Assembly (NCBI RefSeq): GCF_003255815.1
Contig: NC_037668.1
Location: forward strand, 16,596,482-16,660,481
From: Theropithecus gelada
Taxonomy: Eukaryota > Chordata > Mammalia > Primates > Cercopithecidae
Reading direction: 5' to 3'
DNA length: 64,000 bases
Shown: piece after piece, positions 11,514 to 35,056 of the stretch
How the letters are laid out: every line of letters begins with the position of its first letter
How positions within the stretch are numbered: position 1 is the stretch's first letter
Notes under the pieces: model-generated
Database searches by the model: none
Told to the model about the DNA's origin: nothing
The model's input: the letters and a program-made list of their open reading frames with translations, nothing else
Translations under genes and position numbers: made by a program

Positions 11514-11775
11514 CTTTATTTTAGAGTCTTGTTCTATCACCCAGAGCAATCCCAGCTCACTGCAGCCTTTACCTTCTGGGCTCAGGCGACTGTCCTACCT
11601 TAACCTTTCAAGTAGCTGGGACTACAGGCCTGCACCATCACAAACAGCTAATTTTTGTATTTTTTTGTTGCAATGGGGGTATCCAGGCTGGTCTCAAACT
11701 CCCTACCTCAAGTGATCTGCCCACCTCGGCCTCTCAAAGTGCTGGTATTACAGGTGTGAGCCACCATGCCCAGCT
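11514..11775 (-). mobile_element. Old Alu
   Basis: Diverged antisense copy (agagtcttgttctatcaccc ... ccaccatgcccagc). Confidence 0.87.
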
Positions 11776-11886
11776 GGCCTTTATTTTTCATTATGGAAAT
11801 TTCCAAACCAAAAGTAGAGTAGTATGGTGAACCACTGTGTACACATAACCCAGCTTCAATAATTATCAACATAAAAGGCCAGTGTG

Positions 11887-12058
11887 GCCAGGTGCAGTGG
11901 CTCAAGCCTGTAATCCCAGCTTTCGGAGGCTGAGATGGGAGGCCCAGAGTTTGAGGTTGCAATGAGCTATATATGATTGCACCACTGCTGCACTCCAGCC
12001 CAGTGAGACCTTGTCTCTTTTGTTTTATTTAACACCCTGTCTCAAAAAACAAAACAAT
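11887..12058 (+). mobile_element. Alu with deleted middle
   Basis: The left arm runs from 'ggccaggtgcagtggctc' through a deletion to 'gcactccagcccagtgagac'. The tail sequence is partly duplicated. Confidence 0.8.
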
Positions 12059-12207
12059 TTGTTTCTTCCAAAGGATTAAATCCCAAACTTCATATACTTT
12101 TTTTGTCTATGAATATAACATATAACCCTTAATAAAGATTCCTTTTATAATGGTGACAACTTTAACACTATTATCATGCCTAAAAAAATTATTTAATATC
12201 AAATATC

Positions 12208-12636
12208 CAGCTGATGTGATGGCTCACACCTGTAATCCCAACACTTTGAGACTTTTTTTTTTTTCAGAGATGGGGTCTCACTATATTGCCTATGCTGGTC
12301 TCGAACTCCTGCGCTCAGTTCATCCTCTCACATAAAAAAATTAAAAACAAATTAGCCGGGCTTGGTGGCATGCACCTATAGCCCCAGCTACTCAGGAGGC
12401 TGAGGCAGGAGGATTGCTTGAACCCTGGAGGTGGAGATTGCAGTGAGCCGAGATCAGGCCACTGCACTCCAGTCTGGGCGAAAGAGCAACACCCTGTCTC
12501 AAACAATAAAATTTTGTAGAGACGGAGTCTGGCTGTGTTATCCAGGCTGTTCTCAAACTCCTAGCCTGAGTTGATCCTCCTGCCTGGGCCTCCCAAAACG
12601 CTGGGATTATAAAACCTAAGCCATTGCATCAGGCCT
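12208..12636. mobile_element. Mosaic of Alu pieces in both orientations
   Basis: In order: plus-strand start (12208-12252), antisense piece (12253-12334), plus-strand right arm (12340-12512), antisense arm (12517-12636). The alternating orientation suggests rearrangement between neighbouring Alus. Confidence 0.75.
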
Positions 12637-12776
12637 TAAATGTAATTTTTGATTAACAAACCAAAATGGTTTAGTGGTTTGTTCTTTGGGAGATTAGTTA
12701 ATATAATTGAGTTGTCAAATCTTTTCTGGGCTCTCTACTGGGCTTAGGGAATTGTAAAGATTAAGACACGTTGCTG

Positions 12777-13080
12777 GCCAGGTGTGGTGGCTCACGCCTG
12801 TAATCCCAGCACTTTGGGAAGCTGAGGCAGGTGGATCAACTGACGTCAAGAGATCGAAACCAGCCTGGCCAACATGGTGAAACCCTGTCTCTACTAAAAA
12901 TACAAAATTAGCCGGTCATGGTGTCACGCCCCTGTAGTCCCAGCTACCTGGGAGGCTGAGGCGGGAGAATCGCTGGAACCCAGGAGGCAGAGGTTGCAGT
13001 GAGCCTAGATCGAGACACTCGAGACACTGCACTCTAGCCTGGGTGACAGAGTGAGACTCCTTCATCTCAAAAAAAAAAAG
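12777..13080 (+). mobile_element. Alu, full length
   Basis: Target-site duplication 'aagacacgttgc' on both sides. Contains a small internal duplication 'gagacactcgagacactg'. Confidence 0.93.
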
Positions 13081-13208
13081 ACACGTTGCCTACCCTTAAA
13101 TGGGGGAGGAGATAAATATACAAATAAATTCAATTCAAAGGTATAAGGGCTTGTTGAATTAAAATTCTACAGGGAACTGAGGGCTGTAGAAAGTCATTAG
13201 TGATCTCT

Positions 13209-13376
13209 ACTTTTTTTTTTTTTTCTGAGACGGAGTCTCACTCTGTCCCCCAGGCTGGAATGCAGTGGCCTGATCTCTGCTCACTGCAATTTCTGCCTCC
13301 CGGGTTCAAGCGATTCTCCTTCCTCAGCCTCCAGAGTAGCTGGGATTACAGGTGCCCGCCACTATGCCTGGCTAGT
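13209..13376 (-). mobile_element. Alu right arm truncated by the next Alu
   Basis: Runs from poly-T to 'cgccactatgcctggctag', where the poly-T of the following Alu starts. Confidence 0.88.
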
Positions 13377-13672
13377 TTTTTTTTTTTTTTTAAGATGGGG
13401 TCTCACTCTGTTGCCCAGGCTTGAGTGCAGTGGTGCAATCTCGGCTCATTGCAATCTCCGTCTCCCGGGTTCAAGTAATTCTCCTGCCTCAGCCTCCCGA
13501 GCAGCTGGGATTACAGGCGTGCGCCACCATGCCCGGCTAATTTTTTGTATTTTTAGTAGATACAGGGTTTCACCACGCTGGTCAGGCTGGTCTCGAACCC
13601 CTGACTTCGTGATCCGCCCGCCTTGGCCTCCCAAAGTGCTAGAATAACAGGCGTGAGCCACCGCGCTCGGCC
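13377..13672 (-). mobile_element. Alu, full length
   Basis: Antisense, ends 'gagccaccgcgctcggcc'. Lies about 520 bp upstream of the PSMD4 promoter motif. Confidence 0.92.
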
Positions 13673-13863
13673 GATCCCGACACTTTTTTTTAAAATGACG
13701 AAGCTGGAACCGACACAGCACTTTCAAAGGTTCCTCCATAGCTCCTCTGAGATCCGGCCAGCGGGAAACCCCAACTGGGAACTGCAATGGCAGAGAAAGT
13801 AGAGGCTAGATCCTGTTGTGTTACCGCGATTCCCTTCAACTACCCACAAGAAGCCCATTTTGG

Positions 13864-14167
13864 GGCCGGGCGCGGTGGCTCAAGCCTGTAATCCCAGCAC
13901 TTTGGGAGGCCGAGACGGGCGGATCACGAGGTCAGGAGATCGAGACCATCCTGGCTAACACAGTGAAACCCCGTCTCTACTAAAAAATCCAAAAAACTAG
14001 CCGGGCGAGGTGGCGGGCGTCTGTGTTCCAGCTACTTGGGAGCCTGAGGCAGGAGAATGGCGTAAACCCGGAAGGCGGAGCTTGCAGTGAGCTGAGATCC
14101 GGCCACTGTACTCCAGTCTGGGCCACAGAGCCAGACTCCTTCTCAAAAAAAAAAAAAAAAAAAAAAA
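13864..14167 (+). mobile_element. AluY in the PSMD4 promoter region, with perfect 13-bp target-site duplication
   Basis: Near-consensus Alu bounded by AAGAAGCCCATTT at 13848-13860 and again at 14168-14180. It carries 'gagatccggccactg' and 'ccgggcgaggtggcggg', variants I associate with Old World monkey AluY lineages. Its tail ends about 12 bp before the ZNF143-type promoter motif and ~170 bp before the PSMD4 start codon. Confidence 0.94.
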
Positions 14168-14180
14168 AAGAAGCCCATTT

Positions 14181-14340
14181 GTTTGGCGGCGCCTACAACT
14201 CCCAGAACGCAACACGGGGGACGGAGGCGGAAGCTGCTGGCCAAGCCGAGGTCTGTGATTGGTGAAGAGCGATGGGCCAATTGGAGGAGTTGTTGTTAGG
14301 CCGTCCCGGAGAACCGGTCGGGAGGGAGGAAGGTGGCAAG
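14181..14340 (+). promoter_or_regulatory. PSMD4: PSMD4 core promoter and 5' UTR
   Basis: GC-rich TATA-less region. It contains a ZNF143/SBS-like motif CCTACAACTCCCAGAACGC (14192-14210), an ETS-like CGGAAG (14228-14233), an inverted CCAAT box ATTGG (14258-14262) and a CCAATTGG box (14277-14284). A YY1-like CAAGATGG covers the initiator ATG (14338-14345). These are usual elements of housekeeping/proteasome promoters. The transcription start itself is not defined by the sequence. Confidence 0.75.
14192..14210 (+). promoter_or_regulatory. ZNF143/THAP11 (SBS) motif
   Basis: CCTACAACTCCCAGAACGC differs at two positions from the established consensus ACTACAAYTCCCAGAATGC, which is found in many promoters of ubiquitously expressed genes. 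Confidence 0.75.
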
Positions 14341-27500
<13,160 letters not shown>

Positions 27501-27622
27501 GACTGGAGGGAAAGGGTAGCTGAGCCTGCTCAGGGGACTGCATGGGAAGCACGGAATATAGGGTTAGATGTGTGTTATCTGTAACCATTACAGCCTAAAT
27601 AAAGCTTGGCAACTTTTTTTCC
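27501..27622 (+). other. PSMD4: PSMD4 3' UTR
   Basis: Short 3' UTR of about 120 nt following TGA (27498-27500), up to the expected cleavage about 20 nt after AATAAA. Confidence 0.8.
27598..27603 (+). terminator. PSMD4: PSMD4 polyadenylation signal
   Basis: AATAAA within 'cctaaataaagcttgg', followed by the T-rich 'actttttttcctttcttgc'. Confidence 0.85.
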
Positions 27623-27901
27623 TTTCTTGCTTCAAATAGTGATGGTGTTGAGTGTGAGAGAGAGGAGGAGCACCTGGCCTAAAGAAGAGCCTTCCTTGTT
27701 GAGTTCTCCATGTCTCTCTTTCCACCTGTCTGGGCCTCCTAATGTGCCGGGATTACAGGCCCAGGAGCCATGTTTCCATTTCTAATGAACGAAGACCTTG
27801 TTTAAACCACCTTCTTGCCAATAACTTTTACTCTGCACTCTGACACAGCTGAACCCCAAGTGTGGAATGGTATTCAACCTTTTCAGTTTTTTCATGTGTA
27901 C

Positions 27902-28211
27902 TTCTTTTTTTTTTTTTTTTTTTTTTTTTGAGACGGAGTCTCGCGCTGTGTCACCCAGGCTGGAGTGCAGTGGCGCGATCTCGGCTCACTGCAAGCTCCG
28001 CCTCCCAGGTTCAGGCCATTCTCCTGCCTCAGCCTCCGAGTAGCTGGGACTACAGGCGCCCACCACCACGCCCGGCTAGTTTTTTGTATTTTTAGTAGAG
28101 ACGGGGTTTCACCATGTTAGCCAGGATGGTCTCGATCTCCTGACCTCGTGATCCACCCGCCTCGGCCTCCCAAAGTGCTGGGATTACAGGCTTGAGCCAC
28201 CGCGCCCGGCC
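27902..28211 (-). mobile_element. AluY, young, just downstream of PSMD4
   Basis: Near consensus with target duplication 'catgtgtacttct' (27890-27903 / 28212-28226). Fully intergenic. Confidence 0.94.
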
Positions 28212-28243
28212 TCATGTGTACTTCTAAGGTTCGGCAAGTTTAG

Positions 28244-28320
28244 GTTATTTGGCCAAGGATATTTAGCTAATGAAGAGGTAGAACCAGGATCAAAATCCAG
28301 ACTTGTCTCAGACCTGTCTC
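28244..28320 (+). repeat. MIR fragment
   Basis: 'ggatatttagctaatgaagaggtagaaccaggatcaaaatcc' follows the MIR core order, in short form. Confidence 0.55.
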
Positions 28321-28709
28321 ACCAGTTGAATCACCACCAAACAGTAGTTTCCTATTGCTCGCTGCCTTCAGTGACCCTGGTCAGCTCTGCAAGTCAGTTC
28401 CTTGTAGCAACTACTATACCTTCCTCTACTCCCCCATTACTCTCAACAGAAGCCTGACATCTTTACAGAGTCAAGGTCTTGAGGCAGGAAGCTCTGGCTC
28501 CCTCCTTCCCGCCAGCACCTCCCTGCATCAGTTATGCTGTCTCCTGAATATCTGCTGTCCTAAACACCCTGCTGGCGTTTTCCTCTCAGTGTACACGCAT
28601 CAAATCCACACTACAAGTAACCTTACCTTGAGACCTTATATCACACTGTTTAAATATTTCACAAGGAACATCTATTCCCTTTATAATTTTTTTTTAAGTA
28701 TGTTTTTTT
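28321..28709. other. Intergenic single-copy stretch
   Basis: No gene or repeat recognised; the text is mildly L2-like (tccctccttcccgccagc) but too weak to assign. Confidence 0.4.
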
Positions 28710-29011
28710 TGGCTGGGCGCGGTGGCTCACGCCTGTAATCCCAGTACTTTGGGAGGCCAAGGTGGGCGGATCACAATGTCAGGAGTTCAAGACCAGTCTG
28801 ACCAATATGGTGAAACTCTGTCTCTACTAAAAATACAAAAAAAAAAAAAAAAATTAGCTGGGCATGGTGGCATACACCTGTAATCCCAGCTACTCAGGAG
28901 GCTGAGGCAGGAGAATTGCTTGAACCCAGGAGGCGGAGGTTGCAGTGAGCCGAGATCGTGCCACTGCATTCCAGCCTGGGTGACGGAGACTCTTGTCTCA
29001 AAAAAAAAAAA
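28710..29011 (+). mobile_element. Alu, full length
   Basis: From 'ggctgggcgcggtggctcac' to the A-run near 29001; a 17-base A-run sits in the linker. Confidence 0.92.
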
Positions 29012-29035
29012 GTATATATTTTTAAAATTTTAAAG

Positions 29036-29175
29036 TCTGTGCTCTGTCGCCCAGGCTGGGGTGCAGTGGTGTGATCATAGCTCACTGTAGCCTCAACCTC
29101 CTGGCCTAAAGGATCCCCCTGCCTCAGTCTCCTGCATAGCTGGGACTAAGGCACACACTACCACACCCAGCTAAT
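29036..29175 (-). mobile_element. Alu monomer
   Basis: 'gctctgtcgcccaggctggg' to 'ccacacccagctaattttt', abutting the next Alu's poly-T. Confidence 0.83.
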
Positions 29176-29469
29176 TTTTTTTTTTTTTTTTTTGAGATGG
29201 AGTCTCACTCTGTCGCCCAGGCTGGAGTGCAGTGGCGCTGTCTTGGCTCACTGCAACCTCTGCCTCTCAGGCTCAAGCAATTCTCATGCCTCAGCCTCCC
29301 AAGTAGCTGGGACTATAGGTGTGTACCACCATGCCAGGCTAATTTTTAATTTTTTTTATAGAGATGGGGTCTGTTTCCCAGGTTGGTCTTGAACTCCTGG
29401 GCTCAAGTGATCCTCCCACATTGGCCTCCCAAAGTGCTGGGATTATAGGTATGAGCCAACCTGCCTGGC
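29176..29469 (-). mobile_element. Alu
   Basis: Antisense with a small deletion (gggtctgtttcccaggttgg); inserted at the end of the previous monomer. Confidence 0.9.
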
Positions 29470-29686
29470 CCATACAGTTTTAAAAGTTAGATTTGTAATA
29501 AAAATTGGTAGGGTCCTGCCCCAACCCTCTGCAGTCTTGAGGCCTACTCCCAGAAGTAATTTAACTTCTTAGCTAGCTCTTCCTGTACTTACTTCCTTAT
29601 TCCCAAAGAATGAACTTATATGGCTATTTCTTAATTTTTCCATTTCAGGCATTATCTATACTATTTACTATAGAATATTATAATTT

Positions 29687-30110
29687 ATTTTTTGTTGTTG
29701 TTTTTGAGGCAGAGTTTCACTCTTATTGCCCAGGCTGGAATGCAGTGGCACGATCTCTGCTCACTGCAACCTCCGCCTCCCAGGTTCAAGCGATTCTGCT
29801 GCCTCAGCCTCCCAAGTAGCTGGGATTACAGGCATGTGCCACCACGCCCGTCTAAGTTTTGTATTTTTAGTAGAGATGGGGTTTCACCATCTTGGCCAGG
29901 CTGGTCTTGAACTCCTGACCTTGTGATCCACCCGCCTCGGCCTCCTGAAGTGCTGGGATTACAATGCCTGACTAATTTTTATATATTTTTTTGTAGAGAC
30001 GGGGTTTCGCCAGGTTACCTACACTGGTCTCAAACTCGTGAGCTCAAACAGTCTGCCCACCTCAGCCTCCCAAAGTGCTGGAATTACAGGCGTGAACCAC
30101 CACACCCAGC
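29687..30110 (-). mobile_element. Alu plus a second Alu left arm
   Basis: A near-complete copy (29687-29963) runs into an extra left arm (29964-30110, 'ctaatttttatatatttttt' to 'ccaccacacccagc'). Confidence 0.87.
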
Positions 30111-30559
30111 ATTGTTTTTGTTTTTATTCTTTTACTTTCAGAAATAGAAACCTCCTCTCAAATTGGTCAAATACAGTAGGTAACCTGTTAACCTCATGTG
30201 ATGGCCTCCTGAGCTTGCTCCAATGTGGATTGGTTGTCCTAAACCTGCTGCAGAGTTGCAGTTCTGGCCCTTCCCTACACCTTCATCCTGGGAATCACTT
30301 CTTTCCTGGATGCCATGTTTTGGTTTTCTTTTGTTTCATCCTCTGTTTTAACAGAATTTGTCATCCAGTAGCTTCCTGAGAAAGGAGCACAGCAAGTTTA
30401 TTTTGTGTATGCCTGAAAACATCTTGGCAGAGTATAGAATTCTACATTTAAAATAATGTTTCTTTAGATTTTGAAGGCATTGCCTCATTGTTTTCAGTTT
30501 TCTTTTTGTTTGTTTTTATTTTTCTCAATGTTTCAGCATCCAGAGGAATCTTGTTTGTT
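30111..30559. other. Intergenic stretch without gene
   Basis: AT-rich; no family assigned. It contains no exon-like open frame with recognisable features. Confidence 0.4.
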
Positions 30560-30855
30560 GGTGTTGAGACAGGATCTCACTTTGTAATCCAGGCTGCAAT
30601 GCAGTGGCATGAACACGGCTCAGGCTGACTTGGTGCCACTACCTCTGAGGCTCAAGCAATCCTCTTGCCTCACTGTCTCAACTATCTGGGACTACAGGTG
30701 CATGCCACAACGCCCATCTGGATTTTGTATTTTTTGTAGAGATGGGGTTTCACCACATTGCCCAGGCTGGTCTGGAACTCCTAACCCTAAGTGATCCGCT
30801 CACCTTGGCCTCCCAAAGTGCTGGGATTACAGGCGTGAGCCACCTTTCCCATGGC
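30560..30855 (-). mobile_element. Old Alu
   Basis: Highly diverged antisense copy (gagacaggatctcactttg ... gcgtgagccacctttccc). Confidence 0.87.
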
Positions 30856-30892
30856 CTGTATTCTAGTTTTCAGGGGGTATTATTAAGAAACT

Positions 30893-31206
30893 AGGGCTGG
30901 GTGTAGTAGCTCATGCTTGTAATCCCACACTTTAGGAGGCCGAGGCGGGAGGATCACTTGAGCCCAGGAGTTCAAGAACAGCCTGGGGAACGTGGCAAGA
31001 CTCCATTCCCCCACATTTTCTTAATTAAAAACAAAAAACAAATTAGCTGGTTGTGGTGCAGTGCACCTATAGTTCTAGCTACTCATGAGGCTGAGGTGGG
31101 AGTATCACTTGAGCTCAGGGGTCCAGGCTGCAATGAGCAGTGATCACGTTACTGTACTCTAGCCTGGGCAACAGAGCAAGATTGTCCCAAAAAACAAAAA
31201 AAAAGC
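30893..31206 (+). mobile_element. Old Alu
   Basis: 'gggctgggtgtagtagctc' to 'agattgtcccaaaaaacaa'. Confidence 0.9.
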
Positions 31207-31255
31207 ATTCTGTTTTTATATCATGGGTGCAATATCTTCTCTTATATATATATGT

Positions 31256-31543
31256 ATTTTTTTGATACAGAGTCTCGTTCTGTCGCCCAGGCTGGAGTTC
31301 AGTGGCATGATCTCAGCTTACTGCAACGTCTGCCTCCTGGGTTCAAGCAATTCTCCTGCCTCAGCCTCCCGAATAGCTGGGACTACAGGCATGTGCCACC
31401 ATACCTGGCTAATTTTTGTATTTTTAGTATAGACAGGGTTTCACCATCTTGACCAAGTTGGTCTTGAACTCCTGACCTCATGATCTACCCGCCTCGGCCT
31501 CCCAAAGTGCTGGGATTGCAGGCGTGAGCCACCGTGCCTGGCC
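31256..31543 (-). mobile_element. Alu, full length
   Basis: Antisense, 'gatacagagtctcgttctg' to 'gccaccgtgcctggcc', next to a short (TA)n run. Confidence 0.92.
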
Positions 31544-32094
31544 GATCTTAATTTCTAAGGATAGTAATTGCAGTTTTAGGATATTTTCTTCTGGTCCCCT
31601 CATTATCTGTTACTCTCTGGGCTCCTCCTCATTTGGCTTCTTTTATGTTGGAGACTGCCTTCAGCTCTCAGATGATTCTTGGCTGTCTGTCTCCACTTAA
31701 GAGAGAGCTGCCTGGAAACTCCATGGATGGGGTGCGCAGAGATTGTCATATGTGGGCTTCCCTGGGAGTAAGGAGGGAGAGAGCAGCCTTTGAGTTCCTG
31801 TCGGCTTCTCCTGAGTCAGTCATCTCCAAAAAGGAATTTTCCAATCCTCCTTCCCCTGCTTTCAGAGGACCAAGGACTTTTCTGTGTTTGAGCCTTTCTG
31901 GGTTCCAAGACTGATTATTTTGTTCTTTGTTGGCTCTTCACTCCCTACATTATGAGCAGAATGGAAAAATCCCCAAAGTTAAGTCAGTTATCTTGCACAT
32001 CTGGCTTTCCATTTATCAAACTAAATCTCTCATTTGCTGTAGTCTTCTCTTTGTCCTTGTGCTCTTTCATGTCTTATTTTTTGTTTACTTATTT
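31544..32094. other. Intergenic single-copy-like stretch
   Basis: Half a kilobase with no recognised gene; possibly very old repeat. The 93-residue open frame at 31633-31914 has no recognisable motif. Confidence 0.4.
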
Positions 32095-32393
32095 TTATTT
32101 ATTTATTTTTTTGAGACGGAGTCTCGCTCTGTCGCCCAGGCTGGAGTGCAGTGGCGCAATCTTGGCTCACTACAAGCTCCGCCTCCTGGGTTCACACCAT
32201 TCTCCTGCCTCAGCCTCCCGAGTAACTGGGACTACAGAGGACCGCCGCCACGCCCGGCTAAGTTTTTTGTATTTTTAGTAGAGATGGGGTTTTACCATGT
32301 TAGCCAGGATGGTCTCGATCTCCTGACCTTGTGATCTGCAAGCCTCGACCTCCCAAAGTGCTGGGATTACAGGCATGAGCCACTGCGCCCAGC
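32095..32393 (-). mobile_element. AluY
   Basis: Antisense, tail (TTTA)n, ends 'gagccactgcgcccagcc'. Confidence 0.93.
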
Positions 32394-32396
32394 CTA

Positions 32397-32690
32397 TTTA
32401 TTTATTTTTGAGACAGAGTCTTGCTCTGTTGCCCAGGCTGGAGTGCAGTGGCACCATCTTGGCTCACTGCAACCTCCATCTCCTGGGTTCAAGTGATTCT
32501 CCTGCCTCAGCCTCCTGAGTAGCTGGGATTACAGGCACCTGCCACCATGTCCAGCTATCCTCTGTATTTTTAGTAGAGTCAGGGTTTCACCATGTTGTCC
32601 AGGCTGGTCTCGAACTGCTGACCTCAGGTGATCTGCCCGCTTTGGCCTCCTAAAGTGCTGGGATTACAGGCATGAGCCACTGTGCCCGGC
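32397..32690 (-). mobile_element. Alu, full length
   Basis: Antisense, sharing the (TTTA)n target run with the previous Alu. Confidence 0.92.
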
Positions 32691-32726
32691 CAGACCCTGA
32701 CACTGTAGAACATTACAGTCCAGTTA

Positions 32727-33041
32727 CTTATTTATTTATTTTTTATTTTGTTTTATGACGGAGTCCCGCTCTATTGCCCAGGCTGGAGTGTAGTGGTGTG
32801 GTCTTGGCTCACTGCAACCTCTGACTACTGGGTTCATGCGATTCTCCTGCTTCAGCCTTCTGAGTAGCTGGGAATACAGGTGCCCGCCACCATGCCTGGC
32901 TAATTTTTGTATTTTTAGTACAGCCAGGGTTTCACCATGTTGGCCAGGCTGCTCTCGAACTCCTGACCTCAAGTGATCTGCCTGCCTTGGACTCCCAGAG
33001 TGCTGGGATTACAGACATAAACCTGTAAAATAACTGGCCCC
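32727..33041 (-). mobile_element. Alu whose 5' edge was rewritten as a palindrome
   Basis: The target 'ccagttacttattt' precedes and 'ccagttatttt' follows. The normal 'gagccaccgcgcccggcc' end is replaced by 'cctgtaaaataactggcc', the inverse of what comes next. Confidence 0.85.
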
Positions 33042-33054
33042 GGCCAGTTATTTT
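33027..33054. repeat. Perfect 13-bp inverted repeat with 2-bp spacer
   Basis: AAAATAACTGGCC (33027-33039), spacer cc, GGCCAGTTATTTT (33042-33054), at the junction of an Alu end and its target duplication. Confidence 0.95.
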
Positions 33055-33539
33055 GAATTGCCCCTTAATCTGGATTTGTCTGATGTCAGATTCAGGTTAT
33101 GCATCGTTGGCAGGGATAGCACAGTGATGCTGTTATTCTCATTGTGCTGTATCAGATGGCACACAGTTTTAATTTGTCCCATTTTTTCATAATAAGGGGT
33201 GAGTGGGCAGGGTACAGATAAAATAATATTGGCCCTGATTTGATAATTGCTGGAGCTGGCTGATGATTACCTGGAGGCTCATACTTTTCTGTTTACTTTT
33301 ATGTGTTTAAAATTTTTCAGCATATTGAAATATTTTTTAAAATCTGAAGCAAAGATATTTAAAATATTTTATCTAGCATATTAAGGCACACTGGTACCAA
33401 GTAGGATTTCAGTGTTGTTCCATTTACTATAATGCTGGGAAGGGATGATCTTCAAATTAAAAAAATATATGTATGCAGTCTAGGCTCAACCCATAGGTCC
33501 ACAGTTTGTAGTCTTTGTCCTAGAAAATGAAAGAGTATG
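33055..33539. other. Intergenic stretch, probably old L1M-type sequence
   Basis: 'ggatttgtctgatgtcagattc' and 'ttatgcatcgttggcaggga' resemble ancient L1M 3' regions, as do the AT-rich tracts at 33290-33370. Weak recollection only; no gene seen. Confidence 0.4.
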
Positions 33540-33838
33540 GGCTGGGCACAGTGGCTCATGCCTGTAATCCTAGTGCTTTGGGAGGCTGAGGCAGGAGGAT
33601 AGCTTGAGCCCAGGAGTTTGAGACAGCCTGGGCAACATAAGGAGACCTTGTCTCTACAAACTATATATATACACATATATATTTTAATTAGCCAGATGTG
33701 GTCACACACACCTATAGTCCCAGCTACTCAGAAGGCTGAGCGGGAGAATTGCTTGAGTCCAGGAGTTCAAGGTTACAGTGAGCTATGATGACACCACTGA
33801 ACTCCAGCCTGGGTGATAGAGCAAGACCCTGTTTGTTA
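33540..33838 (+). mobile_element. Old Alu
   Basis: 'ggctgggcacagtggctcatg' to 'agaccctgtttgttaaat', with (TA)n in the linker. Confidence 0.9.
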
Positions 33839-33864
33839 AATAAATTTAATAAATAGGCCAGGTG

Positions 33865-34165
33865 GGCTGGGTGTGGTGTCTCATGCCTGTATTCCCAGCA
33901 CTTTGGGAGGCCAAGGTGGGTGGATCACCTGAGGTCAGACCAACCTGACCAACACAGTGAAACCCCATCTCTACCAAAAATACAAAATTAGCCGGGCGTG
34001 ATGGCGCACACCTGTAGTCCCAGCTACTTGGGAGGCTGAAGCAGGAGAATCGCTTGAACCTGGGAAGCTGAGGTTGCAGTGAGCCGAGATCGCACCACTG
34101 TACTCCAGCCTGGGCAACAAGAGTGAAACTCCATCTCTAAATAAATAAATAAATAAATAAATATA
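33865..34165 (+). mobile_element. Alu, full length
   Basis: Tail (AAAT)n at 34139-34165. Shows a duplicated start (ggccaggtgggctgggtgtgg). Confidence 0.92.
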
Positions 34166-34171
34166 AAAATA

Positions 34172-34480
34172 GGGTAGATGTGGTGGCTCACACCTATAAT
34201 TCCAGCACTTTGGGAGGCTGTTGTGGGAGGATCACTTGAACCCAGGAGATCGAGAGCAACCAGGGCAACATAGTGGGACCCCATCTCTACCAAAAATAAA
34301 AAAATTAGCTGGGCATGGTGCATGCCTGTAATCCCAGCTATTCGGGAGGCTGACATGGGAGGATCACATGAGCCCAGGAGCTCAAGGCTGCAGTAAGCCG
34401 AGACTGCACCAGGGCACTCCAGCCTGGTCTCACTCACTCCAGCCTGGAGAGAGTGAGACCCTCTCTCAAAAAAAAAAAAG
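34172..34480 (+). mobile_element. Old Alu
   Basis: Contains a duplicated 'actccagcctgg' near its 3' end (34416-34447). Confidence 0.9.
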
Positions 34481-34759
34481 CCAGGCATGGTGGCTCACGC
34501 CTGTAATCCCGGTATTTTGGGTGGCCAAGGTAGGCAGATCACGAGGTCAGGAGTTCGAGACCAGCCTGGCCAGTATGGTAAACTCCGCCTCTACTAAAAA
34601 CACACACAAAAAATTAGCCGGGCATGGCAGTGGGCGCCTGTAATCCCAGCTACTCTGGAGGCTGAGGCAGGAGAATCGCTGGAACCCGAGAGGTGGAGGT
34701 TGCAGTGAGCTGAGACTGTGCCATTGCACTCCAACCTGGGTGAGAGCGAGACTAATAAT
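34481..34759 (+). mobile_element. Alu ending in (AAT)n
   Basis: Normal 3' text 'gagagcgagact' passes directly into 'aataata' in place of 'ccgtctcaaaa'. That AAT run is the site where the PI4KB fragment is inserted. Confidence 0.9.
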
Positions 34760-34761
34760 AA

Positions 34762-35056
34762 GAAACAGTCACAGCTCTCCTTGCTCGATTACTTTCTACA
34801 GGAGCATGGCAGTTACACCACTGAGGCATTCCTCAGTGCCCAGCAAAATTTTGTGCAAAGTTGTGCTGGGTACTGCTTGGTCTGCTACCTGCTGCAAGTC
34901 AAGGACAGGTAGGTGACTTCTGCTGCTCATCCTAACATTTCTCCAGGGTTCTCTCCGTCCCTTCGTGTGTAGTTCTCAATTACTTATTACTGCCCTCCAT
35001 GGCAAAGATGTGAAAAATGAAACAATATATTTTAAGCAAAGACAGAAGGTTTGTGA
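34762..35056 (+). pseudogene. Inserted inverted copy of a PI4KB exon end plus intron (processed by neither splicing nor polyadenylation)
   Basis: 34760-35046 matches the complement of 58852 down to about 58568 in the PI4KB gene with only a few differences. It covers the last ~148 coding bases of the parent exon ([19 protein letters not shown]... to VKDR), the intact donor AG/GTAGGT (34910-34915), and ~140 bases of intron. One exon difference is a CpG-type change (AQQNF here, AQRNF in the parent). It is bordered by AGACTAATAATAA at 34749-34761 and 35057-35069. It starts mid-exon, lacks the rest of the gene and cannot encode a kinase. Confidence 0.93.

Noticed and set aside
34718..34912. Open frame resembling PI4KB kinase
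   Set aside because: Not a functional gene: it joins Alu sequence to a 49-codon fragment of one PI4KB exon and ends at the copied splice donor.
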